In this document: piece by piece, positions 10,791 to 23,700 of the stretch
Position numbering within the stretch: position 1 is the stretch's first letter
Layout of the letters: each line of letters begins with the position of its first letter
Origin: Pseudocercospora fijiensis CIRAD86
Taxonomy: Eukaryota > Ascomycota > Dothideomycetes > Mycosphaerellales > Mycosphaerellaceae
Assembly (NCBI RefSeq): GCF_000340215.1
Contig: NW_006921534.1
Span: 6,065,450-6,129,449, forward strand
Reading direction: 5' to 3'
Length of the DNA stretch: 64,000 bases
The notes under the pieces: generated by a model
What the model saw: only the letters and a program-made list of their open reading frames with translations
Databases searched by the model: none
Told to the model about the DNA's origin: nothing
Translations under genes and position numbers: made by a program

Positions 10791-12410
10791 TAGTGCAATA
10801 AGGGGACTTTAGTAAATCGTTTCTTTAGACCGTTAAAAGCGGCTTGTGTTTTGTTAGTCTACCTAAACTCTCTAGAAGGGTTTGCCTTAGTCTTAGTAAG
10901 CTTAGTTAATAGTATTATATGCCTCGAATAGCCCTTAATAAAACGGCGGTAGAAATTAGCGAAGCCGAGGAACGATTAAAGCTCCTTAATAGACGTAGGA
11001 ACAGGCTATTTAGTAATTGTTTTAATCCGATCCGGATTAGCCTTAACACTATTAGTTAATACGATGAAACCGAGGAAGGCTACCTCCTTAGTAGCAAAGG
11101 TGCATTTAGAAGGCTTATAATATAGTCTATAGGCTCGTAGGCGGTCGAGGACCTTATAGACTATAGTCTAGTACTCCGCAATATTAGGTAAGTATATATA
11201 AACTAGGATGTTATCTAGGTAAACTATACAGAGGTAATCTAATAGGCCTAATAGGGCTCGATTAATATAGGACTAGAATATTGTAGGGGCATTAGCTAGG
11301 CCAAATAGTATAACTAAGTATTCGAAATAGCTATAGCGAGTACGGAAGGCTGTTTTCTATTCGTTACCCTTACGAATACGGATACGATAGTACGTATCCT
11401 TAATGTCTAGTATAGTGTAGCAGTAAGCCCTAGAAAGGCGATCGAGGGTCTTATTAATAAGGGGGAGTAGACAGCGGTCTTTAATAGTAATAGCATTAAG
11501 CCCGCGATAGTCGATATATAGGCGTAGGCTACTATCCTTCTTTAGTACGAACAGGATAGGTGCACTAGTAGGGCTATTACTATACCGAATTCGACTATTA
11601 GCTAGGTTTTCCTCTAGGTACTTACGCAATATAGTAAGCTCTCGCTTACTAAGGTTGTAGAGAGGGCTAAAAGGAACCTCCTTAGCCTCTATAATATTAA
11701 TCTTATAATCCGTCTCCTTAAATATAGGCAATATCGATACTAGGTAATGTTTGAATATATTAATATAGGTCTCTCGAATAGGCTCTAGTATACGAGCAAG
11801 CTAATTAGGGTCTATACTATTAGGGGGCACAGGCTTATAGTTATTACTAAGCAGGTCGGCAGTCGGATTAGCTAAGGCGGAGGCTAGTGTTAGGTTGCTA
11901 ATAAATAGGACCCTAATATTATTAGGACACTCGCTAACATTAATGTATTTAATGTCCTCTTTCCTAGCGATTCTAAATCGCTACTTCTAGAGGCCTAGGT
12001 CTATAGCTATAGCGTAGTACTTAAGAATAGGGTTGCTAATAATAATAGTAGCTCCCCTATACAGGTTGTCTATATCTACTACGTAGGCAGTAAAGTCTAG
12101 TAGGCGTTTATTTCCGAGGTCGTCCTTTAGAGCTATAGGAATATAGTAGGCTCTATAGGTTAAGTGCCGAGCGTTATTAAACTAAGCAAGGGTTAGTAGG
12201 TTAGTCTTCGGCAGTTGTCGAAGGTCTAATTGCTTAGCTAGGCGATAGCTAATAAGGGCACTAACTGAATTTCCTAGATCTAGTATAACCTTAGTTTAAT
12301 AGATAGTGCCCTTCGTATCCTATATAAGGTAGGAGCGTATTATAGCTAGCACAATGTCGATAGTCTTACGCCGTATAAGGCTAATAGTTAGTGCGGCGCT
12401 TACTCTTTTT
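10791..12410 (-). pseudogene. Copy B pol fragment (RT and start of RNase H)
   Basis: The open stretch 11731-11357 retains the same RT motifs as copy A ([21 protein letters not shown]). Stops surround it. It is a remnant lacking integrase. Boundaries are approximate. Confidence 0.65.
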
Positions 12411-12419
12411 TCGACTAAT

Positions 12420-13812
12420 TAAAAGAGCTAACTAGGGTAGTATTAGCGGCTAAAAGGTGTTTCCTATACTTAGCGGAAGCACGGTTAATTCGGGCCTAGT
12501 CCTTAGGTTTGTCGCATTAGCCTAGTAGATAGCTAGTGCTGTTACAATTAAAGCACTTCAATCCGGTCGGGAGATTGTTACCGTAGCTATTATTGCTACT
12601 ATTATTAGTCGAGCGGTTAGCATTATAGGGATACGAGCCCCTTCTACGGCCCCTATCGCGGCCTCCTCTATATAGCCGGCGGCTACGGCCTCTTCTACGG
12701 TTATTGTTACTATTCCTATTGTTAGTATTGTTATTATAGTAGGAACCTTAATTTCCTCCGCGGCTACTACGATTGCCGCGGTTAGTACTAGCTAGCCGGA
12801 TCCTCGATTCTAGTCGTTATTAGAGCTAGACAGCTCGTTCGGCTGTTTCTACTTCGACTATAAATTAAATACATATTAGGTTAGCTTGTTCGAATATACG
12901 GCGACGGTCTAATTCGAGGATAAGTTCCTATCTAAGTTTTAGGCGTATTTCCGAGATCTATATAGAATTAGTCTTAGGCGGAAGGTTATCCTCGAGGGTC
13001 TTTAAATAGGCTTTAAATAAGCGAGCCGATTAATTAGTCTTCTGTTTAGCTCGAAGATATAGGTCCTAAGCATATTGTTGCCTTAGTATAGGGTTTCTAA
13101 GGGTATCTAGTATAATAGTTTTGTAGGTCTGCTACTAAATAGCGGTCTAGTCGTCGAGGGAGTCGAAATAGTTATCCTATATACGCTTTAGGTCGCTATT
13201 AATGTACTGTATAGCGTATACGACTAAGGAATAGTCGTCTAGTAGCGCTCTTAGTGCGTTGCGCTAGTTGAGTTTATAGTTACGAATGTAGTCGTTGTAC
13301 TGCTTTCGACTAGATCCGTTAAATACGGTATAGTCCTTAAGGTTAGCGTCCTTCTTTTAGATAGGTAGTAAAGAAGGTCCCGCTATTAGTTTAGTTGTCG
13401 GGGCTTCCTAAAGGCGACGGAGCTCGAGGAGATTATCCTTTAGCTATTGTTCTTAACGTAGGGTAGTAAGCCTATTTTAAGTAGCTTCTTAAAGTCTCCC
13501 TAATAGTTAAGGGCTAAAGGCTAGTTAGCTATATCGTCGATTAATAATATTGTTAAGAATGTCGTTAATAGGCAACTCTAGGTCGTTACCTAGAATTATA
13601 GGTTCTTCGGCAGGCCTAGTAGTAGGCTCTTTAGTAGGAGGCACTTTAGTAGGTGCTCTAGTAGGCACTTTAGTAGGCACTTTAGCAGGCACTATGCTAC
13701 TAGCATTGTCGTTACTAGCGCTGCTAGCGGCGCCGCGATTGTTGTTTCGTAATAAGCCGGCTATTATAATAAGGGGTAGTACTAATAATATATTGTTAGC
13801 CCCTAAGATACG
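12420..13812 (-). pseudogene. Copy B gag, inactivated
   Basis: This is the antisense complement of the plus ORF at 13550-13819. It shows the V-P-T-K / A-P repeats, here with one more unit than copy A, followed by the Gag core and the mutated zinc knuckle near 12550. Many TAG/TAA codons interrupt it. Confidence 0.6.
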
Positions 13813-14008
13813 GATATAGCGGAATTAGTAGATATCGGTCTAGTATGTTTGACTTAGTATAATAGGCCGTATAGAAGGCCTTGCTTAATAATTAGTACGG
13901 TTGTTTCGATAGAATAGTACGTATAGGTCCCGTTCTTCGGGCGTAATATAGTTAGATTAGTCTTGTTCGTAGCTATACCGCTAAAAGCTTGAAATAAGGA
14001 CTATCTAG

Positions 14009-14285
14009 TATTAGCTAGTAACCGGCCCTATACACCTAGGCTGAGTTTTAAGCCTATATAAGAGGCCTCCTTCTATATTATAGATAGAGTACTAACCTCG
14101 TATAGTACATTGTTTATATTACACTTCTACAATGCCTATATTGTAGGGCTCTAGTTATTAGCCTAAGCAACCGTCTTGTTATCCTATTATACTAAACATA
14201 GCTGCCTATATTGCTATAGGTTATATTACCCTCGGTAGCCTATACTATTACTGCTAGTAGTAGTAGTGTTAGTTTCTATCCTTTA
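14009..14285 (+). repeat. C1 5' LTR
   Basis: The LTR starts TATTAGCTAGTAACCGG (TG changed to TA) and ends CTATCCTTTA (CA changed to TA). It contains the TATA-like stretch CCTATATAAGAGG, a plausible U3 promoter. It differs from the 3' LTR almost only by transitions. Confidence 0.85.
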
Positions 14286-14286
14286 T

Positions 14287-14302
14287 TAGAGCCGAAGGTA
14301 GG
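14287..14302 (+). promoter_or_regulatory. C1 primer-binding site candidate
   Basis: One base after the LTR lies TAGAGCCGAAGGTAGG, also present in C2 at 40640. With one TG-to-TA change undone it begins TGGAGCC, the form complementary to a tRNA 3' CCA end. Which tRNA is not determined. The rest of 14303-15098 is an untranslated leader of about 0.8 kb with no gene recognised except the inverted-repeat module at 14931. Confidence 0.5.
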
Positions 14303-14930
14303 GCTATCTCTTTATATCTAACAGGTTCGGGTATGTTAAAGGTGGTCTCTAGGCACGAATAGCTATAACCGAAGCGAGGGTACGATAAGAGCCTACGATA
14401 CGGACGATACCGAAGTATCTTAAGGGGCTATTACGATAAGTAGAGAAACCTCTTAACGAGGGCATCGCTTTAACCCCGAAAAGCTACAAACCCTTAGGAC
14501 TGTTATAGCTTAGGGCCTAGTCTATAGCTATAGCTAGCTTCTAAGGACTCGGCTCTAGGTCGAAGACCTATTTAGTACCGCTTACTCGAGATAAGCCCCG
14601 CCTAAGGAGGAGATAGACTAATTACCTATCGGCCTTGCTTAGTTTACTAAGACTATTAATTAATAGCAAATACGGCTTACAGGTCGGATAGCCGGGAAGT
14701 CCCCTATTAATCGGATAGGGCGATCCTAGATTCGCAGCCTCGCTTAGATAGTGCTTAGCCTTCTACTAGAAAAAGAAGACTACCGCCCCCCGCCTAGCTA
14801 AAGGAGATACGAGCTAGTTTCTAGGATCTAGGTGTAAATAGAGATTGCAGTCTCTCCCTCCGAGCGGCTTTCGTCTAATACTAAACTCAGCTCCTAGAGG
14901 TAGTTAGGCGACCCCTAGGAGGCTAAATCC

Positions 14931-14955
14931 TAATGCTACCCCGGGGGTAATACTA
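14931..14955 (+). repeat. C module M1: GC-centred inverted repeat in the leader (C1)
   Basis: The arms TAATGCTACCCC and GGGGTAATACTA flank a CCCCGGGGG core and lie 144 bp upstream of the gag start. The same module is at 41289-41313 in C2. Reading from its ATG gives a five-codon mini-ORF M-L-P-R-G then TAA. Confidence 0.7.
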
Positions 14956-15098
14956 GGAGAAACAGCCTAATATACTATTCTCTCGCGCAGCAATATTACA
15001 ACAAACCAAACAAACTAAAGACACTAAAAACACGTTTATATAGCATTTCATTACGACTTTATATAGCATTTTATTTCAACAATTTTACTAACAATCGA

Positions 15099-18000
15099 AT
15101 AAGCTCTAGCTCTAGCGAAAACGAGTATTAAGAATTAGCGGAATCCTTTAAATCCGAAACCGCCCCTAATCCTATTAACGAAGAAATCAGGCGGCGACTA
15201 GTTAATATAAGTAAGCCTCCTACGCCTTCTACGCTAGAGGCGCTCTATAATGTTATTATAAAGATAATAGAGAAGCAAACTAAACTTCTCCGTTAAAACA
15301 AGCGTCGCCCGCTAGAACTAGGGAGCACTACGAACCCCTTATTCGAAGGGTAGAACGCTACAGTACATATTAAGCGCTTTAAGGAAGGCTTAGTTAATTA
15401 CGAGCTCGACAGAGAATCCGACTAGTACAAGATTCGGTCCTTTACGAGGACTACCTCCTCTAAGCTTTACCGAACCCTTAAAACCCTAGTTAGCTACCTA
15501 GAAAAGGACGACAAGTCTAATACTAACTAGGAGACCTTTAAGATAGCCTTTATAAGGGAATATCGGGAGCGCGATAGCCGTCGCATTAAAGGCAGTCGTA
15601 TATAGCTCGAGTCCCTCTGCTTAGTAAGGCGCACTAAGGATAACGACCTAAAGGGGTATATCCGCGAGTTTGTCGAGTTAGCGGACGGTATCGAATAGAG
15701 TAACTTCGAAAACTCTTAGAGAACGAGGCTGCTCCTCTAGGGATTGCCGTAGCCTATAGCTTAGCGTATCTTCCGTCGCTATAAGCTTAGCGAGTCCGAT
15801 TCTAAGAGTTTCAGGAAATACAAAGAGGTCCTAGTATATATTAAGGCCGATATTAATAGCATAGCCGATACGAGGAAGTTTATCTACGGCGAAGACCGGA
15901 ATAACCTAGCGTAGGTTAGGAAAGAAGCCTTAGGAAATAAGGGACCTAAGTTCCTTCCTAAATCGCAAAGTAGTCCTAAGACCGTAACTCCTACTATTAC
16001 TAAGCACTCTTAAGACGTTGCGGACTTAGCTAAATCCCTAGCCTAGCTAAACCTAAATGCGAAAGCATTATAGCGAGTTAGGGAGGTTATTAATACTACT
16101 ATACTAGGCGATATACCGCTAGTCTACTAGGTTTCAGATCCTAACTACCCTAAAGCCCCTTTAGTAGATGTCTACGCTATACGGAAGATCTATTCTAACT
16201 TAGATAGCAAGTGCTAGATATATAGCGGGTTTAAATATATCTAATCGTCCTACCCTATCTAGAAAGAGCTTCTTAAAAGGAAGCTTATTATACAAGTAAA
16301 TAGCCGATTCTACTATATAGACACCGGCGACAAGATTAATTTCGAATAGGATCGGAGAGCCCCGAAGCTACCTTAGCTAAAGACCCTTCTAGAAAAGAAG
16401 TATAGCGGTAAGATCGAGTTTAAGGATACTAGGAACAGTACCCTCGCCGCTATTGCTAAACGAGAAACTTAGAAGGTTAGGGCAAAACAGGTTAAGGAGC
16501 GAAGCAGTAACGGAACTACTAAGCCTATTAAAGTTAACTTTGTTTCTTAGGATCCGGACGTAGTTACTAATGTTTACGCGGTTACTAAGAACAGTATAGA
16601 TGTCTACGCTGCTATACGGTCTTAGACCTAGTCCTAAAGCAAGGGTAAGAGCCCTTAGAACCCTACTCGCCCTAGTGCGGCAGCCCCTACTAGGGTACTA
16701 AAGAACAAGGCAGCCGACAAGGCTAAGCAATAGCGAGAGTTAACCGCTAAAACTAAGACTCTCTAGATAGCTATAGACCGCGCTGCCCGATCTAGTACCG
16801 CACCTAGCACCGCCCCTAGTACCCTATCTATAGAAAGCCTAGTCGTTCTAGAGACTCTAGAGGTCGATATAGAGGATATTACTACCGACATTAGTAGTAC
16901 CCTAGGCCTAGCTAACCTACCTGCCTATAAACGGAAGTTATCCGACCTAAAGAGCTTTCGCTTTAATAGGTATATAAAAAAGTATAGTACTAGCCTAGCT
17001 AACTCCTTAGACACAAAGGCAAACGCTCTCTTCTAGGCTTTATAGTTCCTAGACCTTAAGTCTAATATATCTATAGGAGAGCTACTAGTATACGGTTTGC
17101 CTACTAACCTGTTCTAGAGCCGAATCCCTAACAATACTATCTTTATAAAAGACCTCGCTACCCTCCGAAGGAAACAGGGACGAGAAGACTATATCGACGT
17201 CTCTTCCCTATAGTTCCTTCCTAAATTTTTAGGTACCTAAGAGTTAGTAGAAGGCGAATCGGTAACCTACGAGAACTAAGAGACTATCGATAATACTAAC
17301 GAAGAGGGAGTTAAGGAGATAGGCCGAGGGGATAGTAATAATCCCGACCCTACTCTAGTTTCAGTCTCTATTAAGGTTGTCCGATTTACTAGCTAATAAA
17401 TCGGTCGAGTAGGACCTCCTCGACCTAAAGAACTTTACTCTATCCCTAATAATATAGACCTTTCCGTAGTTACCCGTTCCTTCGCTATCGTTCCCGCTAT
17501 CTATATTTAAGTTACTATCGGGAGCTATAGTTAACAGATGCTAGTAATGCTTAATAATAGTTCGGAGTTACTTATTATAAGTAAGCGTTAGGCTAAACAA
17601 CTTAGGCTGCTAATAAATAGAGACATTTCCCTCGGTATATAGGGAGTAAATAGGGAGGTTGCGCTAGTAGGTACCTACTATAATGTTATAGTAGACGCCT
17701 TCGGCATATGCTTTTCCTTTACCTTCTAGATTGCCGCCGACCTAAACACGCTAATTATTCTAGGTCGACTATAGTCTCGTATAACTCGTAGTATCTAGCG
17801 CAACTGCGACGATAGCTCCTAGGAGGGAACTATCGCTAACTAGAAGGGTAACCGAGTCGTATTTACTAGTTATGTTAGCAACACTAGCTACAAGTCCTAC
17901 GAGGATATCCTTACTACTTCTAGACGGTCTTCGGGAAACGCTACGGCGCGGTTATAAGACCGGCAATCTACGCTATAAGTTAGTATAGCTTAAATAGGTT

Positions 18001-18191
18001 ATTTCTAGAAGTGCGGCGCTCCGTACGTTAAGGCAAGTTTCTAGGTTCTATACTAAGAAGACGAATGCTCGAAGCGATAGCGAGTATAATATAACGACTA
18101 CCTAATGTACGAGTTAAGGTAATAATACTATCGCAAGTATTACTACCGGACGCGGGTCTACCCGAACTAACTAATTAGAGCGCGAGTCTAA
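15099..18191 (+). pseudogene. C1 gag-protease ORF, inactivated; ends in TAATG overlap with pol
   Basis: The frame spans 3093 bp, exactly the length of the C2 copy, with only TAG/TAA interruptions. The start codon is now ATA (C2 has ATG). Order: acidic Ser/Glu-rich N-terminus, Gag core, a C-x2-C region about 400 codons in, a long Ala/Thr/Lys-rich linker, then a retropepsin-like domain whose L-D-N-G-S-E motif now reads L-N-N-G-S-E. The terminal TAA at 18189-18191 shares its last A with the pol ATG. Confidence 0.75.
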
Positions 18192-18213
18192 TGCTACCCC
18201 GGGGGTATTATTA
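18189..18213 (+). promoter_or_regulatory. C module M2: overlapping stop-start TAATG within an inverted repeat (C1)
   Basis: TAA (18189-18191) ends the gag-protease frame and ATG (18191-18193) opens the pol frame, giving TAATG. The pentanucleotide is the left end of a 25-bp imperfect palindrome: arms TAATGCTACCCC and GGGGTATTATTA, ten of twelve positions paired. Stop-start coupling at UAAUG with nearby structure is known from the SART1 non-LTR retrotransposon and from influenza B; here it is inferred. Confidence 0.7.
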
Positions 18214-19390
18214 CGAATCTAACGTTTTCGCCGGCGTTATAAATTAGGACTACTAGCTATATACCTATCGACTTAAGGAAACTTCTAAAGAAGTTTACGC
18301 GCTGTTTTATTGCGCTAATCTCTAAGCCTAGCGATAAAGAGAGCGAGCTCGGGTTCGATAATCGATTAGTATATATACCCTATATAAGAGGGTAGCTAAC
18401 AAGATTAAGCCCGTAAAGGGTAGCGTATATATTACCGATAGGTCTAATCCTAGCGGGAATCCTAACTAGCGACAAAAGTGCCTTAATTCGGAGGCGACAC
18501 TACTACCTAGGGATAGTCCGTACGATTAGAAATACATTACTAAAAAGTTCTCTACTATCCCTAGGGGGTTAAGGCTAATAGAGGAGAGGCTTGCGAAAAT
18601 TAAACCTAGCATCGAGCTTTCGGATCGTAAACTAGATTTGCTATACGAGCTTCTATACAATCGCGAGGCTATATTAGTATATAACTTTACTTACCTAGGT
18701 AGGATAAATCCGGAGGTTGCCTCTCCGTAGAGGATCCGAACGATCGAATATAAGCCTTAGGCCTACCTAGGTTTTAAGCTAAACCTAAGCCTACGAGGTA
18801 TAGTTAAGGACATAATACGACAGCGTATAAAGGCTAGCACCTTAGAACCTTCCTATACCTCGTATCGTAATCTATACTTCCTAGTTTAGAAGAAGACAGC
18901 TCCTAGGGAACTAAAGAAGTACCGCCTAATTAACGCTATATAAAAGTTTAATGCGGTTACGATTAGAGATACTAACCTTCCTCCGGAGACTAATAGGTTC
19001 TCGGAAGCCTTTACTAACTATATTGTAGCTTTACTAGTTAACGTTTTCTCGGGCTACGACTAAATTCCTCTCTACCCTAATAGTCGGGACCTTACTAGTT
19101 TCGAGACACCTCTTAGGCTATATAGACAAACTACCCTTCCCTAAGGGGTAACTAACTCCGTAGCCTAGTTCGTTCGTATTATAAACTAAGTCCTCGCGGC
19201 CTATATCTCCTATATAGCGATGCCTTTCCTCGACGATATCGGCATTAAGGGCCCTAAAACTAGGTACGATAATAAAGAAGTAGAGCCTAGCATCCGTAGG
19301 TTCTTTCTCGAATATATTTAGAACCTCGATAGTGTCCTCTGCGACTTAGAGCGAGCTAACCTAACGGTATATAGGGAGAAGCTTTAGCTC

Positions 19391-19405
19391 CTATATAAAC
19401 GAATA
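19391..19405. repeat. LINE target-site duplication, left copy (right copy 24309-24323)
   Basis: CTATATAAACGAATA occurs directly before the LINE and again at 24309-24323. C2 has the same sequence once, uninterrupted, at about 45759-45773. This fixes the LINE as an insertion after C1 was already in place. Confidence 0.85.
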
Positions 19406-19439
19406 CTTATATATATACGACTAGGTAGGAGAGGGAAAA

Positions 19440-20730
19440 ATGGCAGCGAACAATCAGAAACGAAGGGAAGACAGTTAAGAAGGAAGGGAGGACGAATAGA
19501 AAGCACTATATACTAGGGTAGAGGAGGTGCTAAAGGCGGAAGATAGAAGAACCCCTAAGAGGGCATATAGGATAATAATCTTAGAACTCCTTAGAGGACT
19601 AAAAGCAATCTATAACTAGGCAAGCTACGTAATTACAAAGGTAGCTAATATAGTCGTAGCAAAGATTACGAAGAAACAATAGGAAACAAGCCTAAACTAC
19701 CGTACCTAGGCAGTAGTAGCTAGTTAGGAGGCGCTAAAACCCCCGAGGACAGTAGTTAGAGTCTATATTACGGACCTATAAGAGCAAAAGGAAATCTAAG
19801 GACTTATAGGGAAAGAGATTGTAGAAAGAATTACAGTTAAAGAGGTAATTAGGGCTAGGAACGAAGGAAAAGGGGTAATCAAGCTGTTTATAGCACAAGA
19901 GCAGGACAAAAAGAAGCTAGAAACACAAAAAGAATAGACAACCAAGATAGGGAAAACAGTAAAGGTCTCCTAACAGCAATTTATAATCATAGCCTATAGT
20001 ATAATAAGAAGCTTTAAGGAAGAATAGGATATTAGGAGCCTATAGAGACAAAACTAAGCTATATACCTAGGCCTAAAGATTACAAAAGTAGCATAGATTA
20101 AAAGGAAAATCGAAGAGACTAAGAAGCAGTCTTCCCTAATTATCTAGGTAGGGAGTGCAGAGCAAGCTAATATAGTACTAGACTAGGGGTTGTTCTAGGA
20201 CTATAAGAGATTAGAAACAGAGATACATAGAAGCAACTATAGGATAATATAGTACTTTAAATGTCAACACTATAGACACTTAGTAGCTAAGTATACAAAG
20301 ACAACTAATACCTGCTCCTATTATATAGGGGATTACTAGGTCAAAGAATGTAAGGCATATAAGGGAGAAGCAAGATATATATACTATACTAAAAGACACC
20401 CCTCTTAGGCGAAGGAATGCCTAGTAAGAATACAGGCAGCGAGGAAAGCAAAGGAAGCTAGAATCAATATACTAAAAAGATATACAATAAGCTAGGGCAG
20501 CTAGGTATAGAAGCAACCTAGCTAAGTGCTATAAAAGAGGTCTAGACAAGATAATAGGTTCACATTTAGGGCCTTACTAGCACAAGAGAATTACTAGCAA
20601 CTAGGGAGACTAAGATACCTTAATATTATAGGAAAGGAAGCAGGGCAGATAAAGCTTAGTTAAATGTTAGTCTAAAGTAAGGGAAGACTAAAGGAAAACT
20701 TATAGGGAAATGATATAGATAAAACCTAAT
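19440..20730 (+). pseudogene. LINE ORF1 (zinc-knuckle nucleic-acid-binding protein), inactivated
   Basis: The ATG at 19440 opens a Lys/Glu-rich, predicted helical N-terminal half. A C-terminal cluster of CCHC knuckles follows near 20255-20420, with several Cys/His now Tyr, but Y-F-K-C-Q-H-Y-R-H-L and C-S-Y-Y and H-P-S-Q-A-K-E-C remain visible. TAG codons occur through the frame. ORF1 proteins of this clade bind the element RNA. The 3' limit is approximate. Confidence 0.65.
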
Positions 20731-20759
20731 AAACATTATAACATTACTAAACATTATAT

Positions 20760-23700
20760 AGTACAATATTAACAAGAGCAAAGACAAGGTATAGAGGAGC
20801 TTCCTTTAAGCACTAAACCTAAAAGAACATTACATTATTGCAATCTAAGAGCCCTAGCTCAACCTATATACAAAGAGACTAGCAATAGTTAAAGACCTAA
20901 GATACTACCTAATTATTTATAACTAGGGAGCCCTAAGGACATACATCTATATTAGCAAGGAGATAGATACAGAAACCTAGCAGGCTATACTATAGGAGGA
21001 TAGGGACCTAATATTAGTTTAAGTAGAGACATCCTAAGGTATACTCTAAGTCTACTATATATACAACCTACTACTAGACTTAAGAAGCAGTACCTAACTA
21101 AAAACCCTAGAAAGACTACCTAGAGTTATCTAGGGGAACACCTACCAAATCCTACTTAGGGATTTCAACCTCTACTACCCCCTCTAGGGCTTAGACTTTA
21201 CCCTAGCTTACTACTTCCTAGTAGGAAGACTAATTGATATATTAGAGAGGGAAGAAATGGAAATTATTACCCTAAAGGGACTAATTACTTAGGAGGCAAG
21301 AGGAAGCAGTAGCATACTAGACCTATACTTTATATTACATTAGATTAGGAACAGGATTATAAGATATAGGATTAACTAGGAACTAGAAGAATTATTAGAC
21401 CACTTCCCGGTATAGATTGAACTAAATGTTTAAGCCAATTAGGAAAGGGAACTAGAGGAGAAGCTTAACTAGAAGGGTGCCTAATAGGGTAGGATTAGGG
21501 AGGAACTAGAAAGGGACCTAAAACTAGAGGAACTCTTAACAAAGCACCTACTAAGGCTAGAGGATATTGACAAAGCAGTAGAAGAACTAATAGGAATCCT
21601 AAAATAGGTAGCTAGAAAGTATACCCTAGCAAAGAAACATTTACTATACTAGCAACTATACTAGACTAGTAAATATATAAGGAAGGTTAAAGTAGTAAGG
21701 AAGGCTAGGAGGCAGTAGACATAAACCTATACCTAGGAAGTATAGGACAACTATAATAAAGCCTACTAGGAAAAGAAGATCTAGATTAAGAAAGACAAGA
21801 TACAAGAATAGAGATCTATAATAGGAATAATTACAAAGAAACTAGAAGAGATATAGAGGATAGCTAAATAGGTAAGGAGACCTAAATAGGATAAGGATAT
21901 GCTACTACAATTCCCGGATATTATAGACTAACAAGGACAAATATAGACTATAATAGAAGGGAAAGCAAGAGCCCTAGGCCAATACTTCTTCTATAGAAAA
22001 GTACAAGTAGACCTATTAGACATAAGGGAGATAGAACAAGAGACTCTACTACTAGGCACACTAAGAGACACCTAGGTTAAACCCGAAACCATTGAAAAGA
22101 TCCTAAAGAAAATTCTAGGCAATAAGGCACTAGGAGAAGACAAGATCTATAACAAACTTCTAAAAGTATATAGGAAGGGGCTAGCCCTAGTACTAGCTAA
22201 TATCTTTTTATAAAGCCTAGCACTAGGACACTACCTAAGACTATTTAGGAAGTCCCTAACAGTAGTGCTAAGGAAGCCCTAGAAGGAAGACTATATATAG
22301 CTCAAGGCCTATAGACTAATAGCCCTACTTAATACAATAGGCAAGGTACTAGAAAAAATTGTCGCTAAAAGGCTAACAACCTTTACCGAGGAAAGGAACA
22401 TCCTTCCTAAAGGCTAGATAGGAGGAAGAAAGAAGAGGTTAATACTAACAGCTATAGAACTAATTATAGAATAGATTAAGTATATCTAGCACTATAGTTA
22501 AAACTAGGTAGCAACCCTCCTCTCCCTTAATATCTTAGGAGCCTTTAACAATATCTCCTATAAAAGGCTCCTATATATACTTAAACAGAAAGCTATACTA
22601 AACTAGATAGTCCAATTCATCTAGTCCTTCCTATAGGAAAGATTAATACAGCTTATTCTAGGCAAATTCAAATTAGACCTAATGCTAACTAAAAAGGGAA
22701 TCCCCTAAGGATTAATACTCTCCCTAATCCTCTTCCTTATCTTTATAGCAGACCTACTCCTACTCCTAGAATTAAAAAACATATTAGTATTAGGGTTTAT
22801 AGATAATACGAATATCCTAGCCTAGTCTAAGACAATAGAAACCAACTACAAGATCCTAGAAGAGAAGCACGAGGAGTATAAAAAATAGGCAAGGAGGCAT
22901 AGAGCAAAATTCGCCCTAGAAAAGTACTAGCTTATCTACTTTAGCAAGGCTAAATTAACCTATAACATAAAGCAATTAATCACTATCTAAGGCTTTGAAA
23001 CCTAACTATTAGCAGAGCTTAGGGTACTAGGGATCTAGCTAGATCCAAAACTGAATTAGGGACTATAAGTAAAGAAGGCAAAGCAGAGGGCAGATACTAA
23101 TATATAATCCATTAATAGGCTTATAGCCTCTATATAGGGGGCTATATTCGAGAAAGCTAAAGTTATATACAAAGCAATTGTTAAACTAGCAATGCTATAT
23201 AGAGCACAGATATAGACAGCCTAGGAGAAAACACTAAAGAGGATTGAACAACTAGTTAGTAGGTCCTAAACCTAAAGCCTAAAGAAAATCCTAGGAGCAT
23301 ACAAAACTATACTAACAAGGGTAGTAGAAATAGAATCAGGGATCCTACTAGTTAAACAATACTTCAAGGGACTAAGACACTAATATATAGCAAAGACAAT
23401 AGAATACCTAGCCTAACAGACTATCTAAAAGGCACTAGATAAGATAAAAGCCTAGTACATTAGGACTAGGAGGCGAGACAGACTACAAATAACTCCCTAG
23501 AAAGTTAAAGACCTAGAGCAATATAGAGTCTTAATAAGAGAAATGCTAGAGAAAGAGCTTTAAGGACCAAATATAAGGCTAAAGGAAGACAAACTAAAGG
23601 GAGAGAAACAAAGCCTAGCAGAATCAATTGCTAGATACCTATAAGAGCAGGAATAGAACAAAACACAAGTTAGACTAGGAACCCCTAAGGCACTAATTAA

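Larger units (their letters stand above)
10791..14008 (-). mobile_element. RIP-degraded Ty3/gypsy copy B (gag and part of pol), truncated
   Basis: This copy is collinear with 7365-10557 (copy A). The RT fragment at 11731-11357 matches the one at 8302-7928, a zinc knuckle lies near 12540-12600 and the gag Pro-rich repeats are at 13640-13700. It is cut at 10791, inside RNase H, by the LTR of copy A. On its 5' side it ends at CTATCTAG (14008), where element C1 inserted. The matching 5' LTR resumes at 31091 on the far side of C1. Confidence 0.75.

Noticed and set aside
14931..14955. The palindromic modules considered as CRISPR repeats or as rho-independent terminators
   Set aside because: Too few, too far apart, in a eukaryotic retroelement, with no spacer pattern and no U-tract.
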